Below, in pieces: positions 25,436-35,227 of a stretch of DNA of 64,000 nucleotides. The notes beneath the pieces are model-generated. The model was not told the origin of the DNA. It did no database searches and saw only the letters and a list, made by a program, of their open reading frames with translations. Position numbers and translations under genes: made by a program. The stretch is from Neolewinella litorea (lineage in GTDB: Bacteria; Bacteroidota; Bacteroidia; Chitinophagales; Saprospiraceae): assembly GCF_004803465.1 (NCBI RefSeq), contig NZ_SRSF01000003.1, positions 186,001-250,000 of the forward strand, given 5' to 3'. Each line of letters opens with the position of its first letter. The stretch's first letter is position 1.

Positions 25436-28400
25436 TTAGGTATCGTTCCCGTCGAGGCTGCCGAGGAAGGCGACCAGGTCGCGGATCTCCCGACGCGTCA
25501 GTTTCTCTTCCATACTGGGCATGCTGGACGGCAGGGTTTCCTCCTCCGCGATCTGGCTGCGGGGGATGGTCTGGATGTCTTCCTTACCTACCTTGATCTT
25601 GATGGCTTCCTCGGTGCGTTCCATCACGATTCCCGCGGTGGCGGTGCCGTCGTTCAGGGTCAGGTATACGGTCTCGTAGCCGGGGGCCAGCCGGGCGCTG
25701 GGGCGGATCAGGGCCTCCAGCATCTGCCGGTGGGTGAGTCGCTCGGCGATTCCTTCCAGACCGGGGCCTACGTTGCCCCCGTATTCGAATACGGCGTGGC
25801 AGCGTACACACTGCGCCGCCTCGTCGCGGTAGAAGATGTCCCGTCCGCGGCGTACATCGCCCCCTTCCAGCGCCAAGGCGTAGAGCCCGAGGTCGCTGTC
25901 GACCTCACCCGCGTAATCGGTCAGCAGGGCATTGAGCTTGGGATCTCCGTGCTGCTCAACGGCCTCGGCGAGATCGAGTCGGACTTCCGTCGGGATGTTG
26001 CCCTTTTCCAGGCGCTCCAGCAGGCGGGCAAAGAGTTGGGCGGAAGCCTCGCCCTTCATCTCCGACAGTCCCTGCAGGGCCGCCTGTTGCTCGACGATGG
26101 TACCCCCTTTCATGACCTTATCGTACAGCTCCATGGAGCGTTCCTGCGGAATGCCGGAACTGGGGAGGATCTCCAGGGCGCGGGCGCGCAGGTTGCCGTC
26201 GCGGGCCGCCAGGGCGGTTTCAAGGCTGCGGTCCAGATCGGGGGCATCAAGATTGTTCAGGGCGTTCAGGGCCGCGATGCGCACGGCCGGGGTGCGATCC
26301 CGCTCCAGCAGTTTGGTCAGTTGGGGGATGGTCTCGGATAACCCGAGCCGGCCTGCGGCCTGGATGGCCGCTACCCTTACTTCCTCGCTTCCGCCGGACA
26401 TCAACTGCGCGATGGCGGGGGCGATCGCCTTGGAGGCCACGGTGGAGTCGCGATTCCACTCACCCCGGTAGCGGCCGTCCACCCGGTCGAGGACCGAGGG
26501 GTGGCCCCAGGTAGCCAGTGTAGAAAGTGCCTCGGCCCGCAGGACGGCGGGAGCATCCCTGCGCTGCACGTAGCGCACCAGGCGCTGCACGCTTTCCTCT
26601 CCCCCTACCCGGAGGTTGGCGTTAATGGCCCGGCGAACGAGGGGTTCGGAAGTAAAGCGAGCTTCGTCGAGCGTCGCGGCGAGGGCCGGCAGCGCTTCGT
26701 CGATCGAGTAGTCGTCGTTGATCGCGCGGGCGGCCTCGGCGACAATGTATTCGTCGCGGTCGGTCAGGAACTCCGCCACTTCGGGCGACTCCATCCGACG
26801 CAGGGCCACCACTGCTACGGTGCGCAGTTCCCGGGAGGGATTGTCCTTCAGGGCCACCATCGCTTCCACGTTTCCGATACGGCCCAGAGCGATCATGCCG
26901 GCCATCCGGATGTAGATGTCCTGGCCGTCGTTCTCCTCCAGCACTGCGAGGATGGGCTCCACGGCGGCTTTGTTCTCGGTGCGCCCAAGGGCCTCGATCG
27001 CCATGAATTTGACCCGGGGCTCCGGGTGGTTAAGGGCCTGGATCAGCTCCCGGCCAGCACCCTTGTAGCGGACGTCGCCGATCATGCGGATGGCCTGGGC
27101 CACGATCTCGGAATCCTTATCGGACAACAGGGGCACTAAGGCCTTTGCCCGTTCAGCGTCCTGGCGGGCCAACTGCCCGACCCCCCAGATGCCGTGGATG
27201 CGGCCCAGTTGGTTGGTGTTGTTCTTTGCGGTGGCCAGCAGGACGTCGAATCCCTCGTCGCCGCGCTTGACCAGCTCGAACTGGGCATTCCGCCTCACCC
27301 GCTGGTCCTGGTGGGCGAGCATCAGCTGCAGGGAATCCAGCGAGACCTTGCTCACGTCGGTGGTCAGCAATCGCTTGGTTTCCTGCCGAATGGGCGAATC
27401 CGCGCCGCCCGGGACGTCGAGTTTCCAGATCCGGCCCTCTCCTTTGGGGTTCCAGCCGTTGATCCAGTCGCCGAAGTATAGCGCTCCGTCCACCCCAAAG
27501 TCGAGTCCGGTGGGCAGCAGTCCAGACACCACTTCCTTGGTCGTTCCCAGTTTGAAGCCGGCCCCCTCCGGTTCGAGGGTGAAGGCGTGAATGGGCGAAT
27601 TGGCCGGGTTACCGCGGAATTCGGCGACGAAGAAGTGCTTGTAATACTGGGGCCCGAGGGCGGTGCCGGGGTTGTAGACAAAGCCGGTGGGGCCGTTGAC
27701 GTAGTTCTGGATCGGGGGGAGGAAGTAGGCGGCCTGCCCGTCCCAGCGCGGTTCGTACATGCGCTCGTCCATCCACACCTTGTAGTCGTTGTTGTCGGGG
27801 TCGGTGTATTTGCCGAACTGCCAGTTGATCCGCCAGCCGGTATCCGATCCGTCGATCAGGTAGACCAGCCGTTCGCTTTCCCCGCTGTGGTCGCCGTCGT
27901 TGTCCTCGGAGATCAGGTTGCCGTAGTCGTCGAAGACGAACTCGTGGGTATTGCGCAGTCCCATGGCGAATACCTCGAAATTACTGCCGTCGGGGTCGCA
28001 GCGGACGACGGTACCGCGGTTGGGGTATTTGTGTTCCTTGCCGTCCTTGTCGATGACGTTCATTCCTACGTCGCCCGCGCCCCACCAGATGCGGCCCTGG
28101 GGCCCGACGGTGACGCCCGACATGCCGTGGCTGCCGAATCCGATATGGACGATCCAGCCGTGGCTCAGCGACTCCTTCTCGTCGGCAATCCCGTCGCCGT
28201 CCTTATCGCGGGTGCGCCAGAGGTCCGGACCCACCGAGATGTAAACCTCCCCGTCGTGGTACTCCACGCCGTTGGCCAGGTCGGTGATCTCCTCGTTGAA
28301 GTCTTCGAGGTACAGCTGCGCGCGGTCGGCCACGCCGTCGCCGCTGCGGTCTTCCACGAACCAGACTTCCTCCTTTTCGTGGGTGAGGTCCCGCCAGTCG

Positions 28401-28837
28401 AGCTTGCCGTCGCCGTTGAGGTCCTTCAGGAAGCGCTCCGATTCTTCGCTGCCTTCGGTGAAGGTCTTGCGCAGGAAGGCGCGCCGGTCCTCCACGGATT
28501 GAAAGGAGATCGAGGCCGTCATCCAGTCGCGGTGACCGCGGATGTCGAATTCGGAGTTTTCCTGGCGGGTTGCACTGGTGTAGTAAATCCTTCCGTCGGG
28601 GGCCACGCTTATCGCTACCGGATCATTGACCAGCGTATCGCTGGCCCAGAGGGTGAGCTCGAGGTCGTCCTCCAGTTGAATGTTGCTTTCGGCGCGAATC
28701 TTGCCGGCCAGGTCGGCCGCGGCAGCGGGGTCGATCTCAACGGCCCGTACGGGATAGATCGGGTCGGTTTTTTCGGGTTGCTGGGAACAGTAGGCCAAGG
28801 TCATCAAGCCTAAAAACAGGGGGAACAGTCTTTGCAT
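25436..28837 (-). CDS. PVC-type haem-binding CxxCH lipoprotein with beta-propeller and HEAT repeats
   Basis: The product is 1133 residues with a lipobox (LMTLAYC). Residues 40-480 form a sugar-dehydrogenase-like beta-propeller, with repeated Asp-rich loops (DRSGDGVAD, NGDGKLDW, KDGDGIADE) and VRCDPDGSNFEVFAMGLRN. Residues about 500-970 are HEAT-like helical repeats. A cytochrome c domain near 1010-1133 carries the haem motif CVRCH. Such proteins are probably envelope-anchored dehydrogenases linked to a haem electron acceptor; the substrate is unknown. A second protein of the same design is at 54582-57626. It is monocistronic with a strong terminator. Confidence 0.9.
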   Translation of the reverse strand: MQRLFPLFLGLMTLAYCSQQPEKTDPIYPVRAVEIDPAAAADLAGKIRAESNIQLEDDLELTLWASDTLVNDPVAISVAPDGRIYYTSATRQENSEFDIRGHRDWMTASISFQSVEDRRAFLRKTFTEGSEESERFLKDLNGDGKLDWRDLTHEKEEVWFVEDRSGDGVADRAQLYLEDFNEEITDLANGVEYHDGEVYISVGPDLWRTRDKDGDGIADEKESLSHGWIVHIGFGSHGMSGVTVGPQGRIWWGAGDVGMNVIDKDGKEHKYPNRGTVVRCDPDGSNFEVFAMGLRNTHEFVFDDYGNLISEDNDGDHSGESERLVYLIDGSDTGWRINWQFGKYTDPDNNDYKVWMDERMYEPRWDGQAAYFLPPIQNYVNGPTGFVYNPGTALGPQYYKHFFVAEFRGNPANSPIHAFTLEPEGAGFKLGTTKEVVSGLLPTGLDFGVDGALYFGDWINGWNPKGEGRIWKLDVPGGADSPIRQETKRLLTTDVSKVSLDSLQLMLAHQDQRVRRNAQFELVKRGDEGFDVLLATAKNNTNQLGRIHGIWGVGQLARQDAERAKALVPLLSDKDSEIVAQAIRMIGDVRYKGAGRELIQALNHPEPRVKFMAIEALGRTENKAAVEPILAVLEENDGQDIYIRMAGMIALGRIGNVEAMVALKDNPSRELRTVAVVALRRMESPEVAEFLTDRDEYIVAEAARAINDDYSIDEALPALAATLDEARFTSEPLVRRAINANLRVGGEESVQRLVRYVQRRDAPAVLRAEALSTLATWGHPSVLDRVDGRYRGEWNRDSTVASKAIAPAIAQLMSGGSEEVRVAAIQAAGRLGLSETIPQLTKLLERDRTPAVRIAALNALNNLDAPDLDRSLETALAARDGNLRARALEILPSSGIPQERSMELYDKVMKGGTIVEQQAALQGLSEMKGEASAQLFARLLERLEKGNIPTEVRLDLAEAVEQHGDPKLNALLTDYAGEVDSDLGLYALALEGGDVRRGRDIFYRDEAAQCVRCHAVFEYGGNVGPGLEGIAERLTHRQMLEALIRPSARLAPGYETVYLTLNDGTATAGIVMERTEEAIKIKVGKEDIQTIPRSQIAEEETLPSSMPSMEEKLTRREIRDLVAFLGSLDGNDT

Positions 28838-29135
28838 GATCGGGGGTTAATCGGTCGCTAAAGATAGCGGGTGACCCCCAACTTTCCGGTCCGGAAAGGG
28901 GAAAAAGCGGTAAAGTTGTCAAATTGACACATTACGGCGATTCTCCGCTTGCCCCGGCACCCGCGCGCCGCCGCCCGCGGAAGGTTTTTTGGCCCATTCG
29001 GTAACCTCGGGGAGGCCTTGGACAGACGGCTCCCGGCAGCAGGGAAAACTTTAGCTCACCCTCTGCCGCGGAATGTATCCTGATTAAGACCGGCACTCCG
29101 CTTCACGCCAGGGGTCGGAAGTCCGCAAGGAGTGA
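28838..29135. other. Intergenic stretch without recognised features
   Basis: This 298-base gap separates two minus-strand genes. It must contain the promoter of the haem lipoprotein gene near its left end, but I see no clear TTG/TAnnTTTG pair, and no RNA gene or repeat. Confidence 0.6.
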
Positions 29136-29618
29136 TTATCCCACCAAGGTTCCCCGACTCGTGTAGGCGTTCTCTGCCCCCGCCTTTTTCTCCAGACGGG
29201 CATCCACGTAGCGGGTGAGAAGGTAAGAACCAATCAGGCTAACGGCGATTCCCTCCATTATGATAAATACGCTGGCGGTTATGGGGGTGAGGGCGGTACC
29301 CAGTGGCGTAGCGGCCTGTAGGTCGGCCATAAGGCCATCGTCGGCGATCAGGAAAAGGAGGAGGAAGATGGCGAAGGCGACGGTGCCTACCGTACCGATG
29401 TACAGCCCCTGGGCCACGCCGCTAACGTAGTTCTGGTGGGTGTCGGGTTGTTTGATGCGTAGCTCTTTGATGCCGTAATACAGTATGGCCATGTGCAGGA
29501 CACCGTTCACCACCCTCAGCTGGTAATTTGCCGCAAAGCCCAGCAGGTAACTCAGTAGGAATATGGCCACCAACCCACCGAAAAAATACAGGCCATACTT
29601 GAGCGCGATCGTTTTCAT
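29136..29618 (-). CDS. DUF4199-family membrane protein
   Basis: The product is 160 residues from the ATG at 29618, which immediately precedes the first transmembrane segment. Four hydrophobic helices are visible (about 7-28, 35-52, 72-98 and 115-140), with a short polar tail. Layout and length fit DUF4199, a Bacteroidota inner-membrane family of unknown function. It is flanked by about 230 bases on the clpB side and is probably transcribed alone. Confidence 0.75.
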   Translation of the reverse strand: MKTIALKYGLYFFGGLVAIFLLSYLLGFAANYQLRVVNGVLHMAILYYGIKELRIKQPDTHQNYVSGVAQGLYIGTVGTVAFAIFLLLFLIADDGLMADLQAATPLGTALTPITASVFIIMEGIAVSLIGSYLLTRYVDARLEKKAGAENAYTSRGTLVG

Positions 29619-29850
29619 AATTTTGCAATTGAACAAAGTATCCAACTTCAATTGTGTATACTTAGTTCAACCCAAAATATTGTTTGACCATACAGGGGAT
29701 TTTCCGATCAGTTTGCGAGTGCGCTTGTCGGGCTGGTTATCCTCATTTAAGGCGGCCTGATTTTCTGCCCACCTCTGCAAACGCGACGGCGTGAAGAAAC
29801 TGCGGGGTGGTATCCGCGGCGATTGTGGAAGGGTCAGGAGCCCGCCAGCG

Positions 29851-32691
29851 TTACGATTTCTTGGCTTGCTCGGTAGCGTCCAGCAGGTCCTGGGTGGCCT
29901 GTTTGAGCTCGTCAACGGTGCCTTCGGGCGCGGAGTCTTCCCCCTCCTCATCTTCCGGCTTCTTTTTGCCGCGCCGGCGGGTCTTCTTGTGCTCGGTCTG
30001 GTCGGCGGCCGACTTCTCGCGGGCGACGGCTTCGGCCTCGGCGGTGTCTTCCGGACTGCTGCCCGCCGCCGGGGTAGCCGGGAAGGGCTCCTTGCTGAAT
30101 TCCAGCTTATCGTTGCCCAGGTCGGCGTAGATGGTATCCCCGGCGATGAACTTGCCCGCGATGAGGTCCTTGGATAGGGTGTCTGCCAGGTCGGCCTGCA
30201 GCACCCGTTTCATGGGGCGGGCGCCGAACTGGGGGTCGTAGCCGCGTTCCGCCAGCCAGCCCAGGGCGCGGTCGCTGATCTTGATCACCATGCCCTGGCG
30301 CGCCAGCATTTTTTCGGTCTTGCGAAGCAGCAGCCGCGCGATCTGCTTGATCTCCTCGCGGGTGAGCGGGGTGAACATGATGCGCTCGTCGATGCGGTTG
30401 AGGAACTCGGGGCGGAGATTCTGCTGCAGGGTCTCGAATACCTCCTCCTTGGTGGTTTCGATGATTTGCTGCCGGTGCTGGTCGTCGACGTGGGCCAGGT
30501 CCTCGAAATTCTCCAGGATCGTATCCGAGCCCATATTCGAGGTCATGATGATGATGGTATTCTTGAAATTGGCTACCCGACCGCGGTTGTCGGTCAAGCG
30601 GCCATCGTCGAGCACCTGCAGCAGTACATTGAAGGTGTCGGGGTGGGCCTTCTCGATCTCGTCGAGCAGCACGATGGAGTAGGGTCGCTGCCGCACGGCC
30701 TCGGTGAGTTGTCCGCCCTCGTCGTAGCCTACGTAACCCGGAGGCGCGCCCACCAGCCGGCTCACGGTGTGGCGCTCCTGGTATTCGCTCATGTCGATGC
30801 GGGTGATGGCGCGCTCGTCGTTGAAGAGTACCTCGGCCAGGGCTTTGGCCAGTTCGGTCTTGCCCACGCCGGTGGGCCCCAGGAAAATGAAGCTGCCGAT
30901 GGGGCGGTTCTCGTCCTGTAGCCCGGCGCGGCTGCGGCGCACGGCGTCCGAAACGGCGTGGACGGCCTCCTCCTGCCCGATCAGCCGCTTATGGAGCTCG
31001 TCCTCCAACAACAGCAGCTTGTCGCGTTCGCTCTGGAGCATCCGCTGTACCGGGATGCCCGTCCAGCGGGCCACCACCTCGGCGATGTCGTTGGCGGTCA
31101 CCTCTTCGTTGGTGAAACGTTTCTCGTCGGGCAGGTTTTCCAGTTCCTTGTCGGCCGCGGCGAGCTGCCGCTTCAGGTCCTGCAACTGGCCGTAGCGGAT
31201 CTTGGCAACGGTCTCGAAGTCGCTGTTGCGTTCGGCGCGGGCGGCTTCGTGCTCAAGTTCCTCGATGGTCTTTTTGATGTTCTGGCTCTGGTCCACGAGT
31301 TCCTTCTCGTTGCGCCACCGTGCACGGAGGCTGTCGCGCTTTTCGCGGGCGTTGGCGATCTGCTCCTCGATGATCTGGAGCTTGGGCAGACTGTTCTCTC
31401 GCTTGATGGCCTCGCGCTCGATCTCGAGCTGGCGTACACGGCGGTCCCATTCGTCTATCTCTTCGGGCACGCTGTCCAGCTCCAGTCGAAGGCGGGCGGC
31501 GCTCTCGTCAATGAGGTCGATCGCCTTGTCGGGAAGAAAGCGGTCGCTGATGTAGCGGTTGCTCAGTTCGGCAGCGGCGACCAGCGCCTCGTCGAGGATC
31601 TCAATCTTGTGGTACACTTCGTAGCGTTCCTGCAGGCCGCGCAGGATGGACACGGTGTCCTCCACGCTGGGCTCCTCTATGCGCACGGTCTGGAAGCGGC
31701 GCACCAGCGCCTTGTCCTTCTCGAAGTATTTCTGGTACTCATCCAGCGTAGTGGCTCCGATGGTGCGCAGGTCGCCCCGCGCCAGGGCGGGTTTGAGGAT
31801 GTTGGCGGCGTCCATGGCCCCGTTGCCGCCGCCGGCCCCGATCAGGGTGTGGATCTCGTCGACGAAGAGGATGTACTGGCCGTTGCTGTTGTTCACTTCC
31901 TTGATTACGCCCTTGAGCCGTTCCTCGAAGTCGCCCTTGTACTTGGCCCCGGCTAGCATTCCGGCGATGTCGAGCACGAAAATGCGTTTCTGCCGCAGGC
32001 TCTCGGGCACATCGCCTTTCACGATGCGCCAGGCGATGCCCTCGACGATGGCGGTCTTGCCTACGCCGGATTCCCCGATGAGCAGGGGGTTGTTCTTTTT
32101 GCGGCGACTGAGGATCTGCAGCAGCCGGCGGATCTCCTCGTCGCGGCCCACGATGGGGTCGAGTTTGCCGCTTTCGGCCCGCTCGTTGAGGTTGACGGTG
32201 TACTTCTGCAGCAGGTTGTAGGTGTCGTCGCTGGAGGGGTCGGAAACGGTCTTGCCCTTGCGCAGTTCCTCGATGGCCCCGCGGATGCCGTCGTTGGTGG
32301 CGCCCAGGTCCTTGAGGATGCGGGCTCCCTTGTCGCTGGCGCCCTGGATGATGCCGAGCATCATCAGTTCGATGCTGATGTACTGGTCGCCGAAATCGAC
32401 GAGCATTTTCTTGGCGCGGCTCAGGGCGCGGTTGGCGTCGCCGGTGAGGTACTGCTTCGATTGCCCCTTCACGCGGGGGTAGTCCTGCAGGATCTGCTTG
32501 AGTTCGCGGCGCACTTCCGGCAGCCCTACGCCGACCTTTTTCAGGATGAAGTCGGCCACGCTCTCGTCCACCGTAATGATGCCGGCCAGGAGGTGGGGCG
32601 TATCCACCTGCTGCTGGTCCATCTCCTTGGCGATCTTCTGGGCCTGGATGATGGCTTCCTGTGCTTTGGTGGTGAAGTTTTCGTAAGTCAT
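29851..32691 (-). CDS. clpB: ATP-dependent disaggregase ClpB with C-terminal charged extension
   Basis: The product is 946 residues, about 80 longer than typical ClpB. The N domain (about 1-150) is followed by AAA1 with Walker A GESGVGKT, a long middle-domain coiled coil (about 400-530), and AAA2 with GPTGVGKT, VLLDEIEKAHPD and FLNRIDE. From about residue 865 an Ala/Glu/Lys-rich tail is added, including KKTRRRGKKKPEDEEGED. ClpB rescues aggregated proteins with DnaK. The gene starts 14 bases after the anti-sigma gene, so it is probably in the same operon as the ECF sigma factor. Confidence 0.96.
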   Translation of the reverse strand: MTYENFTTKAQEAIIQAQKIAKEMDQQQVDTPHLLAGIITVDESVADFILKKVGVGLPEVRRELKQILQDYPRVKGQSKQYLTGDANRALSRAKKMLVDFGDQYISIELMMLGIIQGASDKGARILKDLGATNDGIRGAIEELRKGKTVSDPSSDDTYNLLQKYTVNLNERAESGKLDPIVGRDEEIRRLLQILSRRKKNNPLLIGESGVGKTAIVEGIAWRIVKGDVPESLRQKRIFVLDIAGMLAGAKYKGDFEERLKGVIKEVNNSNGQYILFVDEIHTLIGAGGGNGAMDAANILKPALARGDLRTIGATTLDEYQKYFEKDKALVRRFQTVRIEEPSVEDTVSILRGLQERYEVYHKIEILDEALVAAAELSNRYISDRFLPDKAIDLIDESAARLRLELDSVPEEIDEWDRRVRQLEIEREAIKRENSLPKLQIIEEQIANAREKRDSLRARWRNEKELVDQSQNIKKTIEELEHEAARAERNSDFETVAKIRYGQLQDLKRQLAAADKELENLPDEKRFTNEEVTANDIAEVVARWTGIPVQRMLQSERDKLLLLEDELHKRLIGQEEAVHAVSDAVRRSRAGLQDENRPIGSFIFLGPTGVGKTELAKALAEVLFNDERAITRIDMSEYQERHTVSRLVGAPPGYVGYDEGGQLTEAVRQRPYSIVLLDEIEKAHPDTFNVLLQVLDDGRLTDNRGRVANFKNTIIIMTSNMGSDTILENFEDLAHVDDQHRQQIIETTKEEVFETLQQNLRPEFLNRIDERIMFTPLTREEIKQIARLLLRKTEKMLARQGMVIKISDRALGWLAERGYDPQFGARPMKRVLQADLADTLSKDLIAGKFIAGDTIYADLGNDKLEFSKEPFPATPAAGSSPEDTAEAEAVAREKSAADQTEHKKTRRRGKKKPEDEEGEDSAPEGTVDELKQATQDLLDATEQAKKS

Positions 32692-32705
32692 GTGGCTAGT
32701 ATAAG

Positions 32706-33770
32706 CTATTCAAATCGCAAGGTAACGTAAACGCGCACCGCTTCCTGCTCTGGCACCACCCGCCAGGGTGGAGATTCGACGAGTGCGCGCCGCACGTATT
32801 CCTGGGTGGCCGGGTCGGCAGGGCCGCGAAATTGCGGATCGGTAAGGCGGCCGTCCGTAGTAACCACGAAACTCAGGTTTACGTTGCCGGCGGGTACGTC
32901 GGCGGGGCGATGGTCAGCGAGGTACTGCCGCAAGGCCGCATAGTCCGCGGCATCACTTGACTCGACCAATGGCGCCGCCGCTGCCGCCCGGATCATGCCA
33001 TTGGCCGATCGGTCAGCCGCGACCGACAGGGGTTCGAGGTCGATGAGGAGCGCGGCGTCGTCTTCGCGCACGCTGAGGGTGTCTTTCCGGGTGCCGGGCA
33101 GTCCGACCACCAGCTCTACGGGCAGCCGTACGTCGGCCAGGGTGAAATGGCCCGCACTGTCGGTTCGCACTTCATTTCCGTTTTGTGCCGTTTGTATTTC
33201 CGCTCCCGCCAGGCCTTCGCCTTTGTCGCCGATCACGCGGCCGGTGAGTCCGGCGGCGGGGGGTGGGGCGCTCATCTTTCTGGCGGCGGGCGCGGGATTG
33301 TAAGTGGTCGGCGCGTCGGCTTCGCGGGCGGCGGGGGCGGTTGCCTGTTCCGGGGCGGATTCCGATTCCGATGGGCGGCGGGGCGCGGGTGCCGGGGGCG
33401 CGGCCTGGGGAGCGGGGGGTGTGGTTTCGGTGTCCAGGGCTTCGGTCATGGCCGTGATCTCCTCCGGCTGCCCGAAGTAGCGCGGCAACAGCAGGGCGGC
33501 CGTAGCCAGCAAAACCAGCAGGGTAGCGGCCACGGCGTAGCGCGTGTAGCCGATCCGGCGCACGGTCGCTTTGGGGCGTACCCGGTCGACCATGGCGTCG
33601 ATGCGCGCGCGGTGGTCGGCTTCCGGTGCCTGGGTGAGTCCGGCGAGCGCTTCCCGCAGACCCTCATCCCTGGCGGCACGGCGCGCCAGCTCCGCTTCTT
33701 CCGGGGCGGTCAGTGCGCCGCTGAGGTAGCGGCGCAGCAGTTCGTCGTCGTGGGTGGATTCAGTTGACAC
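32706..33770 (-). CDS. Anti-sigma-like membrane protein with regulatory-like and TonB C-terminal domains
   Basis: The product is 354 residues from the GTG at 33770, 11 bases inside the end of the ECF sigma gene. The cytosolic N-terminus (about 1-75; DDELLRRYLSG, EAELARRAARDE) resembles anti-sigma domains. One transmembrane helix (about 80-97) leads to a Pro/Ala-rich periplasmic linker. A CarboxypepD_reg-like domain follows (GRVIGDKGEGLAGAEIQT), and a TonB C-terminal-like domain ends the protein (VNLSFVVTTDGRLTDPQF, PPWRVVPEQEAVRVYVTLRF). It should hold the sigma factor until a periplasmic signal arrives. Confidence 0.8.
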   Translation of the reverse strand: MSTESTHDDELLRRYLSGALTAPEEAELARRAARDEGLREALAGLTQAPEADHRARIDAMVDRVRPKATVRRIGYTRYAVAATLLVLLATAALLLPRYFGQPEEITAMTEALDTETTPPAPQAAPPAPAPRRPSESESAPEQATAPAAREADAPTTYNPAPAARKMSAPPPAAGLTGRVIGDKGEGLAGAEIQTAQNGNEVRTDSAGHFTLADVRLPVELVVGLPGTRKDTLSVREDDAALLIDLEPLSVAADRSANGMIRAAAAAPLVESSDAADYAALRQYLADHRPADVPAGNVNLSFVVTTDGRLTDPQFRGPADPATQEYVRRALVESPPWRVVPEQEAVRVYVTLRFE

Positions 33771-34338
33771 GTGGGTCGATGGTTGCTTGGCGTCCTTCCA
33801 GACAGATTTTGAGGTTGCGGCGCCCGTTCTGTAAATGAGAACGCACCTGGCCCACACTTAGATTCAGGCGCTCCCCGACGCTGGCGTAGCTCTCGCCGGG
33901 AGTGAGGTAGAACAGCCGGATGCATTGCCGTTGTGCCTCGTTCAGTTGCTTCAGGCAGTGGTGCAGGGGGCGGGTATCCGGGGGCGTTTCTGCTGTTTCC
34001 TCTGCTTGATGCGGCCATGCCCCGAAATGCACAAGCGGATCTTCACCTTGCCGGACCGGGTCCCGCTTTTCCCGCCGCAGCTGCATCAGACAGTGGTTGC
34101 GGACGACCGTCTGCAGCCAGGATCGGAAGTTGGTTACCTCGTGGCGCGGCAGCTGCTCCAGCAGCACGGTGAAGACCTCAGCACCCGCGTCCTCCGCCCG
34201 TTGTGGCGTCCCCAGGTAGCGCAGGCACCAGGCGTAGATCAGTTCCGCGTAGCGCTCGTACAGGGGCAGCAGTCGGGTGGCGTCCGGCTGCCGACGGAAT
34301 GCGCGCAAAAGATCCAGGTCCGTGACTTCACTGGCCAT
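33760..34338 (-). CDS. ECF-type RNA polymerase sigma factor
   Basis: The product is 192 residues from the ATG at 34338; a longer frame upstream runs through REP-like repeats and was rejected. Region 2 is visible in LLPLYERYAELIYAWCLRYLG and FRSWLQTVVRNHCL, and region 4 in LNEAQRQCIRLFYLTPGESY with the recognition helix SVGQVRSHLQNGRRNLK. It directs transcription from alternative promoters. It heads a sigma / anti-sigma / clpB set with overlapping or near-touching genes. Confidence 0.92.
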   Translation of the reverse strand: MASEVTDLDLLRAFRRQPDATRLLPLYERYAELIYAWCLRYLGTPQRAEDAGAEVFTVLLEQLPRHEVTNFRSWLQTVVRNHCLMQLRREKRDPVRQGEDPLVHFGAWPHQAEETAETPPDTRPLHHCLKQLNEAQRQCIRLFYLTPGESYASVGERLNLSVGQVRSHLQNGRRNLKICLEGRQATIDPRVN

Positions 34339-34346
34339 ACCACAAA

Positions 34347-34475
34347 GTAAAACACGGCCTCCAACCACACAGTACAATGCGGCCTCAGGCCGCGCAAGTA
34401 CAATGCGGTCTCCCGACCGCGCCAGCAAAAAGCGGCCTCAGGCCGCGCCCGTACCAAGCGGCCTACCCAACAGCC
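34347..34475 (-). repeat. Array of about five REP-like palindromes left of the RAYT gene
   Basis: Units of about 26 bases begin GTACAATGC or variants and carry palindromes such as GCGGCCTCAGGCCGC and GCGGTCTCCCGACCGC, at about 34347, 34372, 34398, 34426 and 34451. The outer two are degenerate. They run in the opposite orientation to the array at 35225-35463, so the two arrays bracket the transposase. Confidence 0.85.
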
Positions 34476-34564
34476 ACCACCACCCAAGCCAAATAAAAAA
34501 TTAATTGTTGTTTTCAACAGAATAAAAAACAAATCCTATATTTATACACCCAAAATCACCCACC

Positions 34565-35227
34565 ATGCGCACCCTCTACCTCCCCAACTCCCCCACCCAC
34601 ATCACCTACCGACTGTACGGCAGCATTCCGAACTTGCCTCTGCAGAAGCTCCACAGCAGCCACCGCCTGCAGCGGTTGCGACTGGAGGAGCAATATCCTC
34701 AGGTCCGTCGCCGCGCGGATCAAGAGTTGCGCGAAGAATACCTGGAAGCCTGCCGGGCGGCGGAAATTGACCACTACCTCAACTACGACCGCATGCTCGA
34801 CGCGGCCATGACGGGGCCCCGCTACCTGTGCGGCAGTAGCGCGAAAAGGATCGTTTTAGATTCCTGGCACCACCTGGCCCGGCAGCACAATCTGCGGATC
34901 TATGCCATCAGCGTGATGGATAATCACGTCCACGTACTCCTGGAGAACCGCTCGGCGGATCAGCTGGTCTCCCTGGTCGAATTGCTCCGCAACCATAAGA
35001 AGTACACCGCCACCCAGCTTAACCGCCTTCACGGCACCCCGGGACGGCGGGTCTGGGCCGAAAAGGAGTACACGCGTACGGTACGCCGGGGTGGGTTCGA
35101 GCACGTGCTGTGGTATGTGCTGAATAATCCGGTAAAGGCAGGACTGACGGACGAGCCGCTGTCGTGGGCGGGCAACTGGTGGGCGGATGAGCTGTACGAG
35201 GCGTTTATTTTGAGCCGGGTGGCTTAG
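34565..35227 (+). CDS. REP-associated tyrosine transposase (RAYT, Y1 family)
   Basis: The product is 220 residues. The HUH motif is His121-Val-His123 in MDNHVHVLLE, and the catalytic Tyr is most likely Tyr147 in KKYTATQLN, the Y1 arrangement of IS200/IS605 and RAYT enzymes. It ends with a typical RAYT-like WYVLNNPVKAGL block. It is bracketed by palindrome arrays in opposite orientation, which such enzymes are thought to process. An AT-rich promoter region lies just upstream (TATATTTA at 34537). The gene looks intact. Confidence 0.92.
   Translation: MRTLYLPNSPTHITYRLYGSIPNLPLQKLHSSHRLQRLRLEEQYPQVRRRADQELREEYLEACRAAEIDHYLNYDRMLDAAMTGPRYLCGSSAKRIVLDSWHHLARQHNLRIYAISVMDNHVHVLLENRSADQLVSLVELLRNHKKYTATQLNRLHGTPGRRVWAEKEYTRTVRRGGFEHVLWYVLNNPVKAGLTDEPLSWAGNWWADELYEAFILSRVA

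Noticed and set aside
27587-28813. 408-codon plus-strand frame opposite the haem lipoprotein
   Set aside because: Antisense shadow of the propeller region; Val/Gly/Ala-rich without motifs.
34339-34428. N-terminal extension of the ECF sigma factor
   Set aside because: The extra codons run through REP-like palindromes; the ATG at 34338 fits the family start.
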